6,154 nucleotides of DNA. It comes from Rhodospirillales bacterium. Its GTDB lineage: Bacteria > Pseudomonadota > Alphaproteobacteria > Acetobacterales > Acetobacteraceae. Of this stretch, positions 5,582 to 6,154 are shown piece by piece. How positions within the stretch are numbered: the first letter of the stretch is position 1; the number at the start of each line of letters is the position of its first letter. The notes beneath the pieces are model-generated. The model had not been told where the DNA came from. It made no database searches and saw only the letters and a program-made list of their open reading frames with translations. Made by a program: the position numbers and the translations under genes. The stretch covers positions 1 to 6,154 of the forward strand of contig JAGWIE010000092.1 in the NCBI GenBank assembly GCA_028866445.1, in the 5' to 3' direction.

Positions 5582-6154
5582 TCAGGCCGGAGCGTTTGCC
5601 TCATCCTCACCCAAATCGCTCTGGTCGGTTTCGAATAGATCCTGCAATTCCTTGGCGGCTTCCTGCGCGGTTTGGATCAGCCTGGTTTCGTCGTTTCCAA
5701 AAGCGTAGGTCTCGTGCAGAATTTGGTCATCGTGTTTACGGAAAAGCTCGATCGCGCGTTTGGCCTGGGCTTCCGGTATTTCCAGCTCTTCCAGCACAAT
5801 CTCTGTTAACCGCAGGGAGGAGAAAAAAGTTTCGCGCACAAACAGGTCAACCCCGGCCCCCATCAGCCGGTGCACGTGGTGGCGGTTGCGCGCGCGGGCC
5901 ACCACCCGCAATTGTGGAAATTTGCGCCGTACCATTTCCGCCACGGCTACGCTGGCTTCCATATCATCAAGCGCCAGCACCAGAACTTTCGCACTCTCTG
6001 CCCCGGCGGAGCGCATCAGCTCCTCGCGCGTGGGGTCGCCGTAGAACACTTTCACCCCGAACCGGCGGATAAAATCCACCTGGGTAGAGCTGCGGTCCAG
6101 CGCGGTGAAGCGGATTTTCTGCATGGCCAGAACCCGCCCGATAATCTGCCCCAC
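5582..6154 (-). CDS. KefB/KefC-type K+/H+ antiporter, C-terminal RCK domain (5' part outside window)
   Basis: The last 190 residues of a CPA2-family potassium-efflux protein; the N-terminal transmembrane antiporter domain lies beyond the right edge. The first codon visible (GTG, 6154-6152) is internal, not a start. The sequence opens with V-G-Q-I-I-G-R, the end of the GxGxxG dinucleotide-binding loop, followed by ALDRSS, whose Asp ends the second strand of the Rossmann fold. GDPTREELMRSAGAESAKVL, LALDD and VVARARNRHHVHRLMGAGVD then match the KefB/KefC pattern closely. The tail (about 145-190) is helical and acidic, ending LGEDEANAPA. In KefB/KefC this RCK domain gates K+ efflux in response to glutathione and its adducts; whether this homologue does so is not shown. 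KefB versus KefC cannot be told apart here. The stop codon directly abuts that of the convergent PBP gene. Confidence 0.92.
   Translation of the reverse strand: MGQIIGRVLAMQKIRFTALDRSSTQVDFIRRFGVKVFYGDPTREELMRSAGAESAKVLVLALDDMEASVAVAEMVRRKFPQLRVVARARNRHHVHRLMGAGVDLFVRETFFSSLRLTEIVLEELEIPEAQAKRAIELFRKHDDQILHETYAFGNDETRLIQTAQEAAKELQDLFETDQSDLGEDEANAPA

Overview
The window looks like the chromosome of a GC-rich alphaproteobacterium. The evidence is three tRNA genes with encoded CCA ends, TadE/TadG-type pilus genes, a compact class A penicillin-binding protein and a KefB/KefC-type antiporter. Acetobacteraceae is a reasonable guess from overall flavour, but nothing here proves it.

Layout. Positions 11-270 hold two minus-strand tRNA genes, Gly(TCC) followed by Trp(CCA). 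Positions 360-3516 hold a tightly packed minus-strand operon, read right to left: a TadE-like protein (189 aa), a second TadE/TadF-like protein (214 aa) and a large TadG-like protein (646 aa). The stop/start junctions are TGATG and TGACCATG, so translation is probably coupled. Upstream of the operon, at 3517-3647, lies an AT-rich leader with an 8-bp inverted repeat and a run of ten T. A minus-strand tRNA-Leu(TAA) follows at 3648-3733 with its own likely promoter. From 3815 to 5581 a plus-strand gene encodes a bifunctional transglycosylase/transpeptidase (class A PBP). Directly abutting it, convergent and with no intergenic base, is the C-terminal part of a KefB/KefC-like K+/H+ antiporter gene (5582 to the window end, minus strand).

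How the genes fit together. The three Tad-type proteins share an N-terminal membrane segment of the TadE family and large exported C-terminal parts, so they probably form the minor-pilin or envelope component of a Flp/Tad pilus or a related secreted structure. The ATPase, platform proteins, secretin, prepilin peptidase and major pilin are not in the window and would have to be encoded elsewhere. The PBP builds and cross-links peptidoglycan, and the Kef protein is a separate inner-membrane ion transporter; no functional link to the tad genes is visible.

Most notable points. The TadG-like protein lacks the Glu+5 that both TadE-like proteins retain, and it has a Tyr/Asn/Ser/Thr/Gly- and Cys-rich ectodomain encoded in DNA much less GC-rich than its flanks. 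The ribosome-binding site of the PBP gene lies in a perfect 8-bp inverted repeat. The tad operon leader carries the A/T hairpin plus T10 tract. I see no clearly new biological system; the most unusual element is the stand-alone tadE-tadE-tadG module with its divergent ectodomain.
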